The translations under genes were made by a program, and so were the position numbers. A stretch of DNA of 64,000 nt from an uncultured Hungatella sp. (GTDB taxonomy: Bacteria; Bacillota; Clostridia; Lachnospirales; Lachnospiraceae), in assembly GCA_947089145.1 (NCBI GenBank), contig CAMUJH010000006.1, forward strand, positions 1 to 64,000, written 5' to 3'. Positions within the stretch are counted from its first letter, which is position 1. Each line of letters begins with the position of its first letter. The notes beneath the pieces are model-generated. The model was not told the DNA's origin and ran no database searches. It saw nothing but the letters and a program-made list of their open reading frames with translations. Below are positions 25,447 to 34,634 of this stretch, in pieces.

Positions 25447-25740
25447 TCCTGTCCCCTCCCTGTATCTGACAGCGGTGCTGCCTGTCTCATCGTGACTATA
25501 TCTTACAACCCCCATACACGTTTGTCACATCATTTATTCTTAATGTTCTTTAAACTTTTCTTACATGGACGCAGGCAAACCGCAAAGCGTTGGGCTCACC
25601 GCAGCTTCATCCAAAGGACATTGCCGGCGAACAGTAAAGATGCATTTCCATATTATATCATATTTTAAGAAAAAAGTAGTAGAAATCTATTGTAACATTC
25701 GCTATAATTGGTTACGAATAAAAAGAAAAGGAGAACCCCC

Positions 25741-26664
25741 ATGAGACATCTGTTAAATCCTTTAGATTTTTCTGTGGAAGAAATAAGCAGTCTTCTGGAT
25801 CTTGCCTCAGATATTGAGCACAATCTCCCCCGATATGCCCATGTCTGTGACGGAAAAAAAATCGCAACCCTTTTTTATGAGCCAAGCACCCGGACTCGTT
25901 TGAGTTTCGAATCTGCCATGTTGAATCTTGGCGGCAGCGTACTTGGCTTTTCTTCTGCCAACTCCAGCTCCGCTGCCAAAGGAGAAAGCGTGTCTGACAC
26001 CATCCGCATGGTTTCCTGCTACGCAGACATCTGCGCCATGCGCCATCCCAAGGAAGGCGCGCCTTTGGTTGCCTCCCTCCACTCTTCCATCCCGGTAATT
26101 AATGCCGGAGACGGCGGGCATCAGCATCCCACCCAGACACTTACAGACTTAATGACCATCCGATCTCTTCTTGGGCGCCTTGACAATATGACGGTAGGCT
26201 TATGCGGCGACCTGAAATTCGGCCGTACGGTCCACTCCCTTATTAACGCCCTGGTGCGCTATCCCAATGTCAGGTTCCTTCTCATCTCTCCCATGGAACT
26301 AAAGATTCCCGAATACATCCGTGAAGATGTCTTAAGGGCAAATAACATTGAGTTTATTGAGGTTGACAGCCTGGATGCCGCCATGCCGGAGCTTGACATC
26401 CTTTACATGACCAGAGTCCAGCGGGAGCGCTTCTTCAACGAGGAGGACTATATCCGGTTAAAGGATTGCTACATTCTGGACAAGGCCAAAATGAAGCTGG
26501 CCAAAGACCATATGTTTGTTCTCCATCCCCTTCCAAGAGTCAACGAGATCTCCGTGGAAGTGGATGACGACCCAAGAGCCGCCTATTTCCGACAGGTACA
26601 GTATGGAGTATATGTGCGCATGGCTCTGATCATGACATTACTGGAGGTGCCAAAACCATGTTAA
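25741..26664 (+). CDS. pyrB: Aspartate carbamoyltransferase, catalytic chain
   Basis: Joins carbamoyl phosphate and L-aspartate to N-carbamoyl-L-aspartate in pyrimidine synthesis. The 307-residue chain has the carbamoyl-phosphate loop [15 protein letters not shown], the HPTQTLTDL segment, the [10 protein letters not shown] turn and [17 protein letters not shown] lies before ATG 25741; the open frame to 25708 is upstream of this site. A TATAAT hexamer is at 25703-25708 without a convincing -35 box. It overlaps pyrI by 7 bp. No attenuator or PyrR-binding leader is visible in the short leader. Confidence 0.96.
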   Translation: MRHLLNPLDFSVEEISSLLDLASDIEHNLPRYAHVCDGKKIATLFYEPSTRTRLSFESAMLNLGGSVLGFSSANSSSAAKGESVSDTIRMVSCYADICAMRHPKEGAPLVASLHSSIPVINAGDGGHQHPTQTLTDLMTIRSLLGRLDNMTVGLCGDLKFGRTVHSLINALVRYPNVRFLLISPMELKIPEYIREDVLRANNIEFIEVDSLDAAMPELDILYMTRVQRERFFNEEDYIRLKDCYILDKAKMKLAKDHMFVLHPLPRVNEISVEVDDDPRAAYFRQVQYGVYVRMALIMTLLEVPKPC

Positions 26665-27083
26665 ATATCAGCGGATTAAGTGAGGGTATTGTTCTGGATC
26701 ATATCCAGGCAGGAAAGAGCCTGGACATCTATTATCATCTGGGATTGGACAAGCTGGAATGCCAGGTTGCCATCATAAAAAACGCCAAGAGCAATAAGAT
26801 GGGGCGGAAAGACATCATTAAAATCGAAGGCCCTTTAGACAGCCTGAATCTGGAAGTGCTGGGCTACATTGACCACAATATTACGGTGAATATTATCCAG
26901 GATAACAAGATCGTTGAAAAAAAGACTCTGAAGCTTCCAAAGAAGATTACCAATGTAATCCAGTGCAAAAATCCCCGCTGCATTACCTCCATCGAGCAGG
27001 AACTTCCCCACATTTTCTATTTGTCGGATACGGCGACAGAAACTTACCGGTGCATGTACTGTGAGGAAAAATACGGGAAATAG
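26658..27083 (+). CDS. pyrI: Aspartate carbamoyltransferase, regulatory chain
   Basis: The 141-residue regulatory subunit that makes the ATCase holoenzyme allosteric (nucleotide effectors). The zinc site that contacts the catalytic chain is complete: Cys103, Cys108, Cys132 and Cys135. The N-terminal allosteric domain begins with [12 protein letters not shown], the expected nucleotide-binding segment. It overlaps pyrB by 7 bp and the pair ends at the terminator 27119-27170. Confidence 0.95.
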   Translation: MLNISGLSEGIVLDHIQAGKSLDIYYHLGLDKLECQVAIIKNAKSNKMGRKDIIKIEGPLDSLNLEVLGYIDHNITVNIIQDNKIVEKKTLKLPKKITNVIQCKNPRCITSIEQELPHIFYLSDTATETYRCMYCEEKYGK

Positions 27084-27118
27084 AGGCTGACTGCCGCCGG
27101 GGCGGCATAAAAGACATA

Positions 27119-27170
27119 AAGGGGCTGTGAAAAATGGAGATAGAAGTACTCCATTTTTTCACAGCCCCCT
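27119..27170. terminator. Bidirectional terminator between pyrI and rnpB
   Basis: A very long stem (GGGGCTGTGAAAAA-TGGAG and its complement, 27121-27169) ends both converging transcripts. T-runs are inside the stem (CCATTTTTTCACAG) and the flanks are short. A smaller hairpin GCCGCC/GGCGGC lies at 27092-27107. Confidence 0.8.
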
Positions 27171-27177
27171 TATGATC

Positions 27178-27521
27178 AGAGCAAAACGGTAAGCCGGGTT
27201 ATGTCGTTGAATGGCCATCTGTCTAGGCCTGGCGTCGCCGCCAGGCTCGAGCGACCTACCCGAAAGCAGACGGGCCGCCTTGCGCTTTCTGTTCGGTCTT
27301 GCTTCGAATGGGGTTTACATGTGCCCTGCCTGTTGCCAGGCAGGCGGTAGTCTCTTACACTGCCCTTCCACCCTTACCGGCCAGGCCGGCGGTATATTTC
27401 TGTTGCACTGTCCCTGGAGTCGCCTCCGCCAGACGTTATCTGGCATCCTGCCCTGTGAAGCCCGGACTTTCCTCTCCCGCAGCCTTTCGGCTTTGCGGCA
27501 GCGGCCATCTGTCTTACTCTG
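27178..27521 (-). ncRNA. rnpB: RNase P RNA, bacterial type A
   Basis: The minus strand has the conserved core of RNase P RNA: GAGGAAAGTCCGGGCTTCAC near the 5' end, ACAGTGCAACAGAAA, GGTAAGGGTGGAAGGGCAG, the GTAAACCCC segment, GAACAGAAAG-type J11/12 context and the 3' block AACCCGGCTTACCG. The P1 helix is formed by AGAGTAAGAC at the 5' end and GTTTTGCTCT at the 3' end, which sets the boundaries to within a few bases. It processes tRNA 5' ends. It converges on pyrBI. Confidence 0.95.
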
Positions 27522-27603
27522 AATCTTGTCTGCCGCAGCAGCTTCTCTATATTATAATGGAAACCCGAAAACTTGTAAAGCCGTAAAAACTCCTTCTTTC
27601 ATC

Positions 27604-27773
27604 GTCATTTAAGCGAATTCTGCTTTTGCCCATGGGCTCCGTCTCCTGTCAGGGTGAATGAATGCCGTGGAGAAGAGGCTTGTTTTTCGGGCTCTTCGGA
27701 ACGCTTGGCAATTCTGAACCCTGACAGGAGACGGAGCCCATGGGGCTTGCCACAACCTTAACTAAATGACATT
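27604..27773. repeat. Palindromic repeat family B, full copy
   Basis: A 27-bp perfect inverted repeat (27629-27655 and 27718-27744, core TCCGTCTCCTGTCAGG) flanks about 62 bp, with weaker outer similarity between the TCATTTAAG end and the CTTAACTAAATGA end. A truncated copy is at 14181-14296. It has no open frame of note and looks like a small palindromic mobile repeat. Confidence 0.8.
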
Positions 27774-27798
27774 GGTTCAGATCTGCCTTAAACCGGAT

Positions 27799-29763
27799 CT
27801 ACCTTTCTTCCTCCGCCAGCTCCTTTTTGAGCACTCCCAAAATCCCGCAGCCTATGACAGAGCCGATTACTACTGCCAAAAGATACCCGGCCGGATTTCC
27901 GATGGTAGGCAGAACGAAGATTCCTCCGTGAGGAGCTCTCAGCGTGCACCCGAAAGCCATGGACAATCCTCCTGCAGCCGCTGCCCCCATGGCGCAGGAC
28001 GGAATAATTCTCAAAGGATCAGACGCCGCAAACGGAATGGCTCCTTCCGTAATAAAAGACAGACCCATAATAAAGTTCACGATCCCTGACTGACACTCTT
28101 TCCTGGTAAATTTCTTTTTAAACAGAACCGTGCACAGTCCGATGGCCATAGGGGGAACCATCCCTCCCGCCATAACCGCTGCCATAACTTCAAAATTCCC
28201 TTCTGCCAGCTGCGCGGTTCCAAACACGTAGGAAGCCTTATTAAACGGGCCTCCCATGTCAATGGACATCATGCCTCCCAGGATCATGCCCAGCACAATC
28301 CGGCTGGCTCCGCCCATACCGTTGAGAAAATTGGTCAGCCCGTCATTGATCATTCCCATATACGGGTTAATCAATGTGGTAACAACCGCTCCCAGAAGAA
28401 TTCCCAGCACCGGATACAAAAGCACCGGCTTAATGCCCTCCAATGACTTTGGCAGCTTGGAAAAGGCCTTTTTCAGTGCCAGAACAAGATAACCACCTGC
28501 AAATCCTGCAAACAGGGCCCCCAAAAATCCTGCGTTAACCGCTCCTCCCTCAGGATTGGCAAATGTCATGCCCATTTTTGCCACGGTTCCGGCCACAAAT
28601 CCCACTGCCAGGCCCGGTCGGTCTGCAATGCTCATGGCAATATATCCCGAAAGCACTGGAAGCATCATGCCGAACGCCTGCTCGCCGATAGTCTTTAAAT
28701 ACGCCGCCAGAGGCGTATTCTTTCCGAAATTGGACGGGTCAATGGAATAGTCGTCAAACAGGAACGCCAAGGCAATCAGGATTCCGCCGCCGATAACAAA
28801 GGGAAGCATATGGGAAACGCCGTTCATCAAATGCTTATATATCTTTCTCCCCATACTGTCACCGCTCCCTGCCTGGGAAGATGCGCCCTCCCCGCCTCCT
28901 GCATGGTGATAGACCGGCGCCTGCCCGGAAGCCGCCTTCTTGATCAGCTCCTCAGCCTTGTGAATCCCGTCAGCCACCGGAACCTGGAGAACCGGCTTGC
29001 CGTCAAACCTGGCCATTTCGATCTCTCTGTCCGCAGCAACGATAATGGCCTTTGCCCCCATGATCTCCTCTCTGGTCAGCACGTTCTGGGCTCCCCCTGA
29101 TCCGTCTGTCTCCGCCTTCAGCGTAATGCCCATCTTTTTAGCTGTGCTTTCCAGGTTTTCCGCCGCCATATATGTGTGGGCAATGCCGGTTGGGCATGCG
29201 GTTACGGCCAGAAGGCAGTATCCGCTCTCTCCGCAGTTTTCCCCGGCCTGAGAGGCACCTTTTAAGCCTTCCTGTCCCTCTGCCTCCCCTTTTGCCGCCC
29301 CGTATTTTGCTGTCTCCGCATCATCAATGATCCTTAAAAACTCATCCTTGTCAGACGCATGAATCAGATTATCTTTAAAGTTAGGCGTCATTAAAAGGGT
29401 GGACAGCCTGGCCAGTGCCTCCAGATGAACATCTGCGCCTTCTGCGGGAGCTGCGATCATGAACAGCAGATTGGCAAGAGAGCCGTCAAATGCGTCGTAG
29501 TCCACGCCCTCCGGCACCGTAATGGCCGCCAGCCCCGGTTCCTTCACCGCTGCCACCTTGGCATGGGGAATGGCAATCCCGTCTCCCACCGCCGTGCTGC
29601 CGCAGGCTTCCCTGGCCAGTATCCCTTCTTTGTATCCTGCCCTGTCATGAAGCCGTCCCCCGGCCTCCATCAGGCCAGTCAGCTTATTGATGGCTTCCTC
29701 CTTGGATGCCGCCGTCACCCCCAGCTCAATGCTTTCCTTTTTCAGCAATTCCGTGATTCTCAT
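27799..29763 (-). CDS. fruA: PTS fructose transporter, IIABC fusion
   Basis: A 654-residue permease that imports fructose and releases fructose 1-phosphate. The IIA domain (about 1-150) has the phosphorylated His67 in AIPHAK; the IIB domain (about 180-275) has the phospho-Cys190 in TACPTGIAHT; the IIC domain (about 305-650) has about ten membrane segments and the motif GAIPFAASDP. A Gly/Glu-rich linker joins IIA and IIB. AGGAGG lies 7 bp before the ATG. It is 33 bp downstream of fruK in one operon, and the divergent RpiR gene is the likely regulator. Mannose-type substrates are possible, but the fruK neighbour favours fructose. Confidence 0.94.
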   Translation of the reverse strand: MRITELLKKESIELGVTAASKEEAINKLTGLMEAGGRLHDRAGYKEGILAREACGSTAVGDGIAIPHAKVAAVKEPGLAAITVPEGVDYDAFDGSLANLLFMIAAPAEGADVHLEALARLSTLLMTPNFKDNLIHASDKDEFLRIIDDAETAKYGAAKGEAEGQEGLKGASQAGENCGESGYCLLAVTACPTGIAHTYMAAENLESTAKKMGITLKAETDGSGGAQNVLTREEIMGAKAIIVAADREIEMARFDGKPVLQVPVADGIHKAEELIKKAASGQAPVYHHAGGGEGASSQAGSGDSMGRKIYKHLMNGVSHMLPFVIGGGILIALAFLFDDYSIDPSNFGKNTPLAAYLKTIGEQAFGMMLPVLSGYIAMSIADRPGLAVGFVAGTVAKMGMTFANPEGGAVNAGFLGALFAGFAGGYLVLALKKAFSKLPKSLEGIKPVLLYPVLGILLGAVVTTLINPYMGMINDGLTNFLNGMGGASRIVLGMILGGMMSIDMGGPFNKASYVFGTAQLAEGNFEVMAAVMAGGMVPPMAIGLCTVLFKKKFTRKECQSGIVNFIMGLSFITEGAIPFAASDPLRIIPSCAMGAAAAGGLSMAFGCTLRAPHGGIFVLPTIGNPAGYLLAVVIGSVIGCGILGVLKKELAEEER

Positions 29764-29796
29764 ATGGTTTCCTCCTCGTACTGATTTAATATGTTT

Positions 29797-30729
29797 TTAC
29801 CTGTGCCTCTGCCCGTCATCCGTCAGCTCCAGCTGGCCGTACAGCTCCATTATCTCATCCTTTGTCCCGATTCCGTCTGAAAATGCGGTAGCGCCCCCTG
29901 CAGCCGTCCCCAGTTTCAGCGCATGGCAGTAATCATGATTTTCCAGATACCCGGCCAGGAACCCTGCTACCATGGAATCTCCTGCTCCCACTGAATTTTT
30001 TACCGTGCCTTTGGCAACTCCCATGGAGTAAACTCTCTTGTCTTCCGTTACCAGCAGAGAGCCGTCGCCAGCCATGGACACCAGCACGTTGGCCGCCCCC
30101 ATTTCCTGAAGGCGTTTGGCATACTTCACTATGTCCTCTTCGCTTTCCATGACAACGCCAAACATGGCTTCCAGCTCATGGTTATTCGGTTTAATCAGAA
30201 ACGGATGGTATTTCAGAACATGCATCAGAAGATCCTTCTCCGCATCTACCGCCGCAAGAATGCCTTTCCCCTCCATTCTGGCAAGGATCGTTTCATAGAT
30301 CCTGCTGTCAATGGCTGCGGGGATGCTTCCTGAAAGCACCAGCACATCGCCTTGTGTCAAGCCATCCAGCTTCCCCAGCAGCTGTTCCACGTCCTCAGGC
30401 GTAATCTCAGGGCCCATGCCGTTGATTTCGCTTTCCTGATCGGATTTCAGCTTGACATTGATCCGGGACATTCCATTTTTCACCCGGATAAAATCAGAAG
30501 AAAATCCCAGAGCCTTTACGCCCCTTTCTATCTCGTCTCCTGTAAAGCCGGCTACAAACCCCAGCGCCGTGGTAGCATATCCCAGGTTCGCCAGCAATGC
30601 GGACACGTTGATCCCCTTTCCCCCATAGAAGATATGTTCCTCTGCTGTCCGGTTCACTGCTCCTTCCGTAAAATGGTCCACCCGCACCACATAATCCAAA
30701 GCCGGATTGAATGTTACTGTGTAAATCAT
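29797..30729 (-). CDS. fruK: 1-phosphofructokinase
   Basis: A 310-residue PfkB-family sugar kinase making fructose 1,6-bisphosphate from fructose 1-phosphate. The N-terminal TFNPALDYVV, the GGKGINVS substrate motif and the C-terminal SVGAGDSMVAGF motif with the catalytic Asp are characteristic of the FruK/LacC branch. It is the first gene of the operon with fruA and has a TTGACG / TATGAT promoter at 30781-30809. Tagatose-6-phosphate kinase is the alternative, less likely with a fructose IIABC next to it. Confidence 0.93.
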   Translation of the reverse strand: MIYTVTFNPALDYVVRVDHFTEGAVNRTAEEHIFYGGKGINVSALLANLGYATTALGFVAGFTGDEIERGVKALGFSSDFIRVKNGMSRINVKLKSDQESEINGMGPEITPEDVEQLLGKLDGLTQGDVLVLSGSIPAAIDSRIYETILARMEGKGILAAVDAEKDLLMHVLKYHPFLIKPNNHELEAMFGVVMESEEDIVKYAKRLQEMGAANVLVSMAGDGSLLVTEDKRVYSMGVAKGTVKNSVGAGDSMVAGFLAGYLENHDYCHALKLGTAAGGATAFSDGIGTKDEIMELYGQLELTDDGQRHR

Positions 30730-30754
30730 TTCTATCTTCCCCTTCCACGTTTAT

Positions 30755-30767
30755 GAAATTTTATTTC
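30755..30767. promoter_or_regulatory. Candidate RpiR operator near fruK
   Basis: GAAATTTTATTTC is a perfect dyad (GAAAT-N3-ATTTC) between the fruK promoter and its start codon. A one-mismatch relative, GAAATTTTATTTT, is at 30823-30835, and GAAATAAAATTAC lies before the regulator gene at 31217-31229. The shared form suggests one regulator binding both promoters. Confidence 0.45.
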
Positions 30768-30780
30768 TTACGTTGGATAC

Positions 30781-30809
30781 ATCATATCATGATTGTTTCA
30801 TTTCGTCAA
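30781..30809 (-). promoter_or_regulatory. Promoter of the fruK-fruA operon
   Basis: On the minus strand TTGACG (30804-30809) and TATGAT (30781-30786) with a 17-bp spacer. Confidence 0.7.
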
Positions 30810-30873
30810 TACTATTTTTAAAGAAATTTTATTTTTTCAAAATCTCTATTTTTAAGACAAGGTGAGAATAATT

Positions 30874-31117
30874 ACTATGAACGTTTCGAATCCTTACGGT
30901 AGGTCTGCGCATGTGCTGCGCTGACCGTACGGCGCCAAAATGCCCGTTTTTAGCATTTTGTGCGCATCCCCCGGAGGGTTCATAGTGGTGCCGGGAAATC
31001 GACATGGGGGTTTACTATGAAAATCCCGCCGCCGATTAGGCGGCATGTATTCCGGGATGCCAAGTGCGCCTGCCGGACTTTCATGGGCAGCGGCGCATAC
31101 CCGGCCAGGCCCATGAA
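30874..31117. other. Palindrome-dense intergenic segment
   Basis: Within the 521-bp gap between fruK and the RpiR gene there are at least five inverted repeats: TACGGT/ACCGTA (30895-30930), CAAAATGC/GCATTTTG (30936-30960), ATCCCG/CGGGAT (31023-31057), TTCATGGGC/GCCCATGAA (31080-31117), and GTTCATAGT (30978-30986), which can pair either with ACTATGAAC at 30874-30882 or with ACTATGAA at 31014-31021. It has no supported gene. It could be a structured RNA or a decayed repeat. Confidence 0.55.
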
Positions 31118-31179
31118 GGTTTACCATCCTGCGGTTTTGGAGAAACAGCGGCAGAACAGCATTCTACCCTTAAGGCCGT

Positions 31180-31208
31180 TTGACAATGCCCGTCACTTGT
31201 GCTATCCT
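31180..31208 (+). promoter_or_regulatory. Promoter of the RpiR regulator gene
   Basis: TTGACA (31180-31185) and TATCCT (31203-31208) with a 17-bp spacer. The dyad GAAATAAAATTAC at 31217-31229 follows directly and would allow autorepression. Confidence 0.65.
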
Positions 31209-31250
31209 ATAGTTGTGAAATAAAATTACGTGTATGGAGAAAAATAAGAA

Positions 31251-32105
31251 ATGAATAATCAAAGCATACTGGGAACCATCTGCTCCTCCTACGAGCAGTT
31301 CTTTGATGCCGAAAAAAAGATTGCAGATTTTATTATGGAAAATAAAAAGGCTGTGGTAGACATGACCGTGGCACAGCTGGCCAAGGCCAGCGGCACCAGC
31401 GATGCCACGGTATCACGTTTCTGCCGTCGGTGCGGTTTCAAGGGATTCCAGAGCCTGAAAATGGATCTGGCCAAAGAAGTGATGGAGGAAGAGCGGGACA
31501 GCCTGCAGGTATCCAATGAGATTGACCGCAGAAATCTTCCCCAGTCCCTCCAGAATATTCTGGCCAACAAGACCGCAGAGATGACTGCCACCATGGGCAT
31601 GCTGGAACCGGAGAACCTGGAAACCATTCTCCGCATTCTGGAGCATGCCCGCTTGATTCAGTTCGCCGCCGTAGGAAACACTATCCCCGTGGCCATGGAC
31701 GGGGCCTTTAAGTTCAATCAGCTGGGACTGTGCTGCGTATCGGGAACCATATGGGAAGGCCAGATTGCCGCCACCTACAACTTAGGCCCCATGGACGCGG
31801 TGATCATCATTTCCAACTCCGGCACCTCCAAAAGGCTTCTGGCCCTGGCCCAGGGAGCCCACGAAAACGGCGCCCGTGTCATCGTTATAACCAATAACAG
31901 CTCCTCCCCCCTGGCCCTTGCCAGTGACTATCTGATTATCACTGCCACCAGGGAAAAGCTTCTCACAGGCGACTTCTGGTTCTCCCGGATTCCTGCCATG
32001 ATGGTGATCGAAACCCTGTATTTGCTTTTATTTGTCAGCAAAGAGGATGCCAGGGCCCATATCCGGCGCCATGAGGATTCTATCCGGCAGGACAAGCTGA
32101 CATAA
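31251..32105 (+). CDS. RpiR-family transcriptional regulator
   Basis: A 284-residue regulator with an N-terminal helix-turn-helix of the RpiR type (about 1-77; VAQLAKASGTSDATVSRFCRRCGFKGFQSLK) and a C-terminal SIS sugar-phosphate-binding domain (about 125-260; IIISNSGTSKRLLALAQ). Such proteins sense sugar phosphates and usually control neighbouring sugar genes. It is divergent to fruK-fruA, with matching dyads at both promoters, so fructose 1-phosphate is a plausible effector (inference). GAGAAAAATAAGAA before the ATG gives only a weak ribosome-binding site. Confidence 0.92.
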   Translation: MNNQSILGTICSSYEQFFDAEKKIADFIMENKKAVVDMTVAQLAKASGTSDATVSRFCRRCGFKGFQSLKMDLAKEVMEEERDSLQVSNEIDRRNLPQSLQNILANKTAEMTATMGMLEPENLETILRILEHARLIQFAAVGNTIPVAMDGAFKFNQLGLCCVSGTIWEGQIAATYNLGPMDAVIIISNSGTSKRLLALAQGAHENGARVIVITNNSSSPLALASDYLIITATREKLLTGDFWFSRIPAMMVIETLYLLLFVSKEDARAHIRRHEDSIRQDKLT

Positions 32106-32124
32106 TTTCGACGGAAACAGGCCC

Positions 32125-33780
32125 CTAAACCCGAAAGCTGCTTCCCCCAATAAACTCCCTTACAATGGAATTATGGGGAATGTCCTCGCTGCTGATTCCA
32201 AGAAAATAATCCAAAAACTTCAGCAGCCGTTTGGCCTCCACATACTCCTGGGAATCTTTGGGGATCTGGAACAGCAGCGGCTGGGCATACTGCTTCAGCA
32301 CTGCCAGTTCATACACCAGGGCGGAATTAAACATTACATCTGCATCCTCCTGGTAGGGGAAGATGTTATCCTCCTCCCCCCGCCGCACAGACGGCCATCT
32401 GCGTATGGTATCCTGAGCCGTGGCCCCTCTGGTTCTGGCATCCCGCACCATGCGGCGGATCAGTCTGGCATCCGTGGTGGGAATCCGGTTGTGTTCATCA
32501 ATATTCAGCTGAGTCAGGGCGCTTATGTAAATCTTAAATTTGCTTTCTCTTGGAAGGGCGTAGGACAGTTTATCATTGAGGCAGTGGATGCCCTCAATCA
32601 CCAGAATATCCTCTTTCCCCAGAGTCAGATAATCCCCCTTGTATTCCCTGTGGCCCGTAAGGAAATTAAACCGTGGAAGCTCCACTGTCTTTCCCTCCAA
32701 AAGGTTGGTCATATCCTCATTAAACTTCTGAATATCCAGGCACTCCAGAACCTCAAAATTATAATTGCCCTGCTCATCCCTGGGGCTGTCCTCCCGGTTG
32801 ACAAAATAGTCATCCACTCCAATGGCATGAGGCTTCAGTCCCAGAGCCCGCAGCTGAATGCACAGCCGGTGGGAAAAGGTAGTCTTTCCTGAGGAAGAAG
32901 GTCCGGCTATCATCACGAACTTCTTTGCCGCCCCGTCCGCTATCATCTCTGCAATCTGCCCGATCTTTTTCTCCTGAAGCGCCTCCTGGATCAAAATCAG
33001 GTCATTGGCATTGCCTTTTGCAATCTCGTTGTTAAGGGCTCCAACATTGGAAAGCCCCAGCTTATCCCCCCATCTGGACGACTCTTTCATAACCTGGAAC
33101 AGTTTCCTGCTGGTTTCCAGCTTCGGCACCTCTTTGGGATTGCTGCGGCTGGGAAGCATCAGCACAAAGCCATGCTCATACTTTACCAAGTCAAAGTACT
33201 TCACATATCCTGTGTTCTGAACCATATATCCGTAAAAATAATCCTCAAATCCTGCCAGGTTATAAAGATTCACCCTGGAAGCCATGCGGTATTTAAACAG
33301 GCTGGCCTTGTCCTCCATGCCGTGCCTTGTAAACAGTTCCACGGCCTGATCCGTGTTGACGCTGCGCTTCATAATCGGCAGCTCCTGGGCCACGTAATCC
33401 TGCATTTTCTTTTTCACCCGCAAAAGAAGCTCCTCCGTAATGGCCACATCTGTCTTTACCTCCACGAAAAGCCCTTTTCCCAGGGAAAATTCCACGGAAA
33501 TTCTCTCCACTCTGTCTCTGCCCACAATGTCATAAAAAGCTTTCAGCATAATCAGCTTGGCGCTGCGCTGGTACGCCTGCATTCCCGGCTTGTCCTTTGC
33601 GGTGATAAACTCCACCCGGCAGTCCTCGTCAACGGTCTTGTGAAGCTCCCGAAGCTTTCCGTTTACCGACACCAGCAGGATGTCATTGTCATATTGATAC
33701 TGATGCTCCTGGGCAATCTGCAGGAACGTGGTCCCTGCCCTATATCCTTTTCGTCTTTCTCCTATGGTTACGTACTCCAA
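32125..33780 (-). CDS. Uridine-kinase-like nucleoside kinase with TGS/ThrRS-like N-terminus
   Basis: A 551-residue cytoplasmic protein. The N-terminal part (about 1-240) resembles the TGS and second additional domains of threonyl-tRNA synthetase; the C-terminal part (about 280-520) is a phosphoribulokinase/uridine kinase P-loop domain with Walker A GPSSSGKTT and the GVDDYFVNRED and VIEGIHCLND segments. Proteins of this form are widespread in Clostridia and usually annotated as nucleoside kinases; the phosphorylated substrate is not established by sequence. It ends 19 bp from the convergent RpiR gene and is 12 bp downstream of the Nif3-like gene. Confidence 0.85.
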   Translation of the reverse strand: MEYVTIGERRKGYRAGTTFLQIAQEHQYQYDNDILLVSVNGKLRELHKTVDEDCRVEFITAKDKPGMQAYQRSAKLIMLKAFYDIVGRDRVERISVEFSLGKGLFVEVKTDVAITEELLLRVKKKMQDYVAQELPIMKRSVNTDQAVELFTRHGMEDKASLFKYRMASRVNLYNLAGFEDYFYGYMVQNTGYVKYFDLVKYEHGFVLMLPSRSNPKEVPKLETSRKLFQVMKESSRWGDKLGLSNVGALNNEIAKGNANDLILIQEALQEKKIGQIAEMIADGAAKKFVMIAGPSSSGKTTFSHRLCIQLRALGLKPHAIGVDDYFVNREDSPRDEQGNYNFEVLECLDIQKFNEDMTNLLEGKTVELPRFNFLTGHREYKGDYLTLGKEDILVIEGIHCLNDKLSYALPRESKFKIYISALTQLNIDEHNRIPTTDARLIRRMVRDARTRGATAQDTIRRWPSVRRGEEDNIFPYQEDADVMFNSALVYELAVLKQYAQPLLFQIPKDSQEYVEAKRLLKFLDYFLGISSEDIPHNSIVREFIGGSSFRV

Positions 33781-33792
33781 AACGCTCCTCCT

Positions 33793-34596
33793 TTACCATG
33801 CTGTCACTGGAAATGCTGCCGGCGCTTTTTTTATCTCCAGTCCGGGATCTATATGATCTCTGATATACTGTTCCATGAAATCTATAAACATGTGCTCCAG
33901 CCCATAGTGGCCGCCGTCAATGACTGCCAGGCCCAAAGCCGCCGCATCAATGCCCTCGTGGTGCCCTATGTCGCCTGTGATCAGTACCTGGGCGCCCAGG
34001 GCCAGGGCATGCCCGCTCATTCCCTTCCCCGATCCGGGGCAGAGAGCCGCGCGGGTTATGGAACCGCCAAATTTGTCCGCTCCATAAACATTTACAAACG
34101 GCAGTCCAAACCGCTCCTTCACGGTAAGGGCCAATTCTTTCAGCCCCATCGCCCTCTCCAGGTTTCCGCAGACGCCGATGCCGTATGGTCTTCCTGCGGC
34201 CCCGTCTTCTCCCGTTATCTCCAAAGGCTGCCTGTCTGTCAGTCCCATCTTATCTCCGGCCAGATCCGCCATGCATCCCGGGGCAATGTCAAAGTTGGTA
34301 TGCATGGCGTAACAGCTGATATCCGCCTGAATCAGTTTCACCAGCCTTCTGCCGATAAAGTCCTGGTCATTAACCTTCTTTATGGAGCCGAAAATCAATG
34401 GGTGGTGGGTCAGAAGTACATCACATCCCTCCCTCACCGCCAGATCCGCCACCTCGTCTGTAGCGTCCAGCGCAATAAGAATCCTGTGCACCTCTTTCTC
34501 CCCTCTGCCTGCCAGCAGTCCCGGGTTATCCCAGGAACAGGCGTAAGACAAAGGAGCCAGCTGCTCCAGGTGTTTTATAAGTTCCCTACATTTCAT
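33793..34596 (-). CDS. Nif3-like dinuclear metal centre protein
   Basis: A 267-residue member of the NIF3/YbgI family (often labelled GTP cyclohydrolase I type 2). It has the metal-binding His pair in LLTHHPLIF, the WDNPGLLAG segment, AMHTNFD and, near the C-terminus, GDIGHHEGIDAAALG and the DGGHYGLE motif with the last ligand. It is typically hexameric. The neighbour trmK on one side is the classic genomic partner of this family in Firmicutes, which supports the call. Its biochemical role is not settled. Confidence 0.92.
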   Translation of the reverse strand: MKCRELIKHLEQLAPLSYACSWDNPGLLAGRGEKEVHRILIALDATDEVADLAVREGCDVLLTHHPLIFGSIKKVNDQDFIGRRLVKLIQADISCYAMHTNFDIAPGCMADLAGDKMGLTDRQPLEITGEDGAAGRPYGIGVCGNLERAMGLKELALTVKERFGLPFVNVYGADKFGGSITRAALCPGSGKGMSGHALALGAQVLITGDIGHHEGIDAAALGLAVIDGGHYGLEHMFIDFMEQYIRDHIDPGLEIKKAPAAFPVTAW

Positions 34597-34634
34597 ATCA
34601 TATGGCTCTCCTTTTGCGTTTCTATTTTTATCTA

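Noticed and set aside
27211-27586. Two plus-strand open frames with Cys-rich products
   Set aside because: They lie across the RNase P RNA gene, whose conserved core explains the sequence.
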